Positions 14,262-14,749 of a DNA stretch of 14,749 nucleotides are shown one piece after another (position 1 is the first letter of the stretch; the number at the start of each line of letters is the position of its first letter). The notes under the pieces were generated by a model. The model searched no databases. It saw only the letters and a list, made by a program, of their open reading frames with translations, and was not told where the DNA came from. The stretch covers positions 1 to 14,749 of the forward strand of contig JAAZIY010000195.1 in assembly GCA_012800625.1 (NCBI GenBank), given 5' to 3'. The DNA comes from Lentisphaerota bacterium (lineage in GTDB: Bacteria > Verrucomicrobiota > Lentisphaeria > Oligosphaerales > Oligosphaeraceae). The position numbers and the translations under genes were made by a program.

Positions 14262-14398
14262 CAAAAAGCGGGGCCTGGCGGGATTTTGGACACGAAGACA
14301 CACGAAGCTACACTAAGACACACCAAGTCGTCTTCGTCTAAAACTAGAATTTCAGCAGGAAATTTGCCTGCTTACTCAGCTTCCTTTTTTGCGCTTCC
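14262..14398 (+). repeat. Dispersed intergenic repeat, copy G (most complete composite)
   Basis: The head hairpin CCCCG-TCCAAAAAG-CGGGG (14264-14282) is followed by CCTGGCGGGATTTT. The array in 10-base register from 14288 to 14327 is GGACACGAAG, ACACACGAAG, CTACACTAAG and ACACACCAAG. The tail GTCTTCGTCTAAAA (from 14330) is complementary to ACGAAGAC at 14292-14299. Then comes a second hairpin (GCAGG-AAATTTG-CCTGC, 14355-14371) and a segment at 14361-14390 matching copy A at 26 of 30 positions. It looks like a forward element joined to an inverted copy-A-like end. It lies between the alpha-galactosidase gene and the gene at the right edge. Confidence 0.88.
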
Positions 14399-14402
14399 TT
14401 TT

Positions 14403-14749
14403 TTATATGCAGAGAGCCTGGTTCAAGGCCTGCTCCAGATTGGTCTCCGGCGTGACATGCACCGGTTTGAGTATGCTTTTCAGGCCGCTGTCCAAGGTTT
14501 TTTTGTCTTTTTCTCTCGTCAGGCTAAAGCTCTGTCTGGGTGCCAGGCACCAGCGCACATCCATGCCGGACTGCAGCAGGCTGTCCAAAGCCCGTCGCAG
14601 AGCCGGACTCTCACTCAGGCTAAGGCAGAAAACCACGGTGTTTTTGCCTAGCATGGGCAGCAAGGCGTTCATAGCCGGCAGCAGAGCCACATTGCCCGGT
14701 TTCAAGGCGGCCAGGTTGTAGAGGATGTCCTGTCTGGCGACGGCCGCCG
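14403..14749 (-). CDS. 3' part of an unidentified gene (partial at right edge)
   Basis: An open frame on the minus strand runs from the right edge to a TAA at 14403-14405, about 115 codons. It stays open at the window end, so the start lies outside. The visible part reads RQDILYNLAALKPG, then an alternation of hydrophobic strands and amphipathic helices (NTVVFCLSL, RRALDSLLQSG, VRWCLAP), as in a Rossmann or von Willebrand A-like fold. This weakly resembles the C-terminal part of DUF58 proteins, where a Leu-rich helix precedes a strand and a helix, but no diagnostic motif is visible and the assignment is tentative. Repeat copy G lies directly downstream, so it is probably the last gene of its transcription unit. 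Confidence 0.6.
   Translation of the reverse strand, partial: AAVARQDILYNLAALKPGNVALLPAMNALLPMLGKNTVVFCLSLSESPALRRALDSLLQSGMDVRWCLAPRQSFSLTREKDKKTLDSGLKSILKPVHVTPETNLEQALNQALCI

Noticed and set aside
14209..14301. 31-codon upstream extension of the alpha-galactosidase reading frame
   Set aside because: The extension is read through the head of repeat copy G, is basic and low in complexity, and a clear AAGGAG precedes the internal ATG at 14208.

Overview
The window reads as bacterial chromosome of moderate to high G+C. Every well-supported gene lies on the minus strand, so transcription runs from the right end to the left. The gene content suggests a member of the PVC group (Planctomycetota, Verrucomicrobiota, Lentisphaerota, Chlamydiota), perhaps a Lentisphaerota-like lineage. 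The evidence is a membrane Ser/Thr kinase with a DWG motif fused to a formylglycine-generating-enzyme-like domain (comparable to chlamydial Pkn1), a galactokinase with GNH in place of GEH, a divergent NagB-like protein, and long interspersed arrays of a CACGAAG-type repeat. This placement is inference from family resemblance; no rRNA or other marker settles it.

Layout in transcription order, right to left. At 14749-14403 is the 3' end of an unrecognised gene, weakly like a DUF58 C-terminus. At 14208-11980 is a clan GH-D (GH36-like) alpha-galactosidase. At 11794-11048 is a NagB-like glucosamine-6-phosphate deaminase/isomerase. At 10897-7377 is a probable three-gene unit: galactokinase, the SRP GTPase Ffh and a sugar-phosphate isomerase/epimerase-like TIM barrel. 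At 7275-4510 is the kinase-PEGA-FGE fusion. At 4398-2141 is tdh-kbl, which degrades threonine to glycine and acetyl-CoA. At 1891-394 are a BadF/BadG-type N-acetylhexosamine kinase and a small exported Cys/Lys-rich repeat protein, closed by a strong intrinsic terminator at about 316-356. At the extreme left a short open frame on the plus strand may be the tail of a convergent gene.

The sugar genes fit together. Alpha-galactosidase releases galactose and galactokinase phosphorylates it. The BadF-type kinase and the NagB-like protein would act on amino sugars. Together this suggests use of plant oligosaccharides or animal-type glycans. Tdh and Kbl add amino-acid catabolism. Ffh is a housekeeping gene sitting inside the sugar cluster.

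The most striking non-genic structure is a family of at least seven intergenic elements (at about 126-235, 1964-2068, 4418-4503, 7281-7356, 10939-10999, 11888-11969 and 14262-14398). Their core is a tandem array of a 10-base unit, consensus roughly RVACACKAAG. Several copies also have a GC-rich hairpin head and an inverted CGAAGAC/GTCTTCG tail. They lie between predicted transcription units and are absent from the tight gaps inside units. Two copies flanking the alpha-galactosidase gene match at 50 of 52 positions. No complete mobile-element gene, CRISPR array, tRNA or rRNA was seen.
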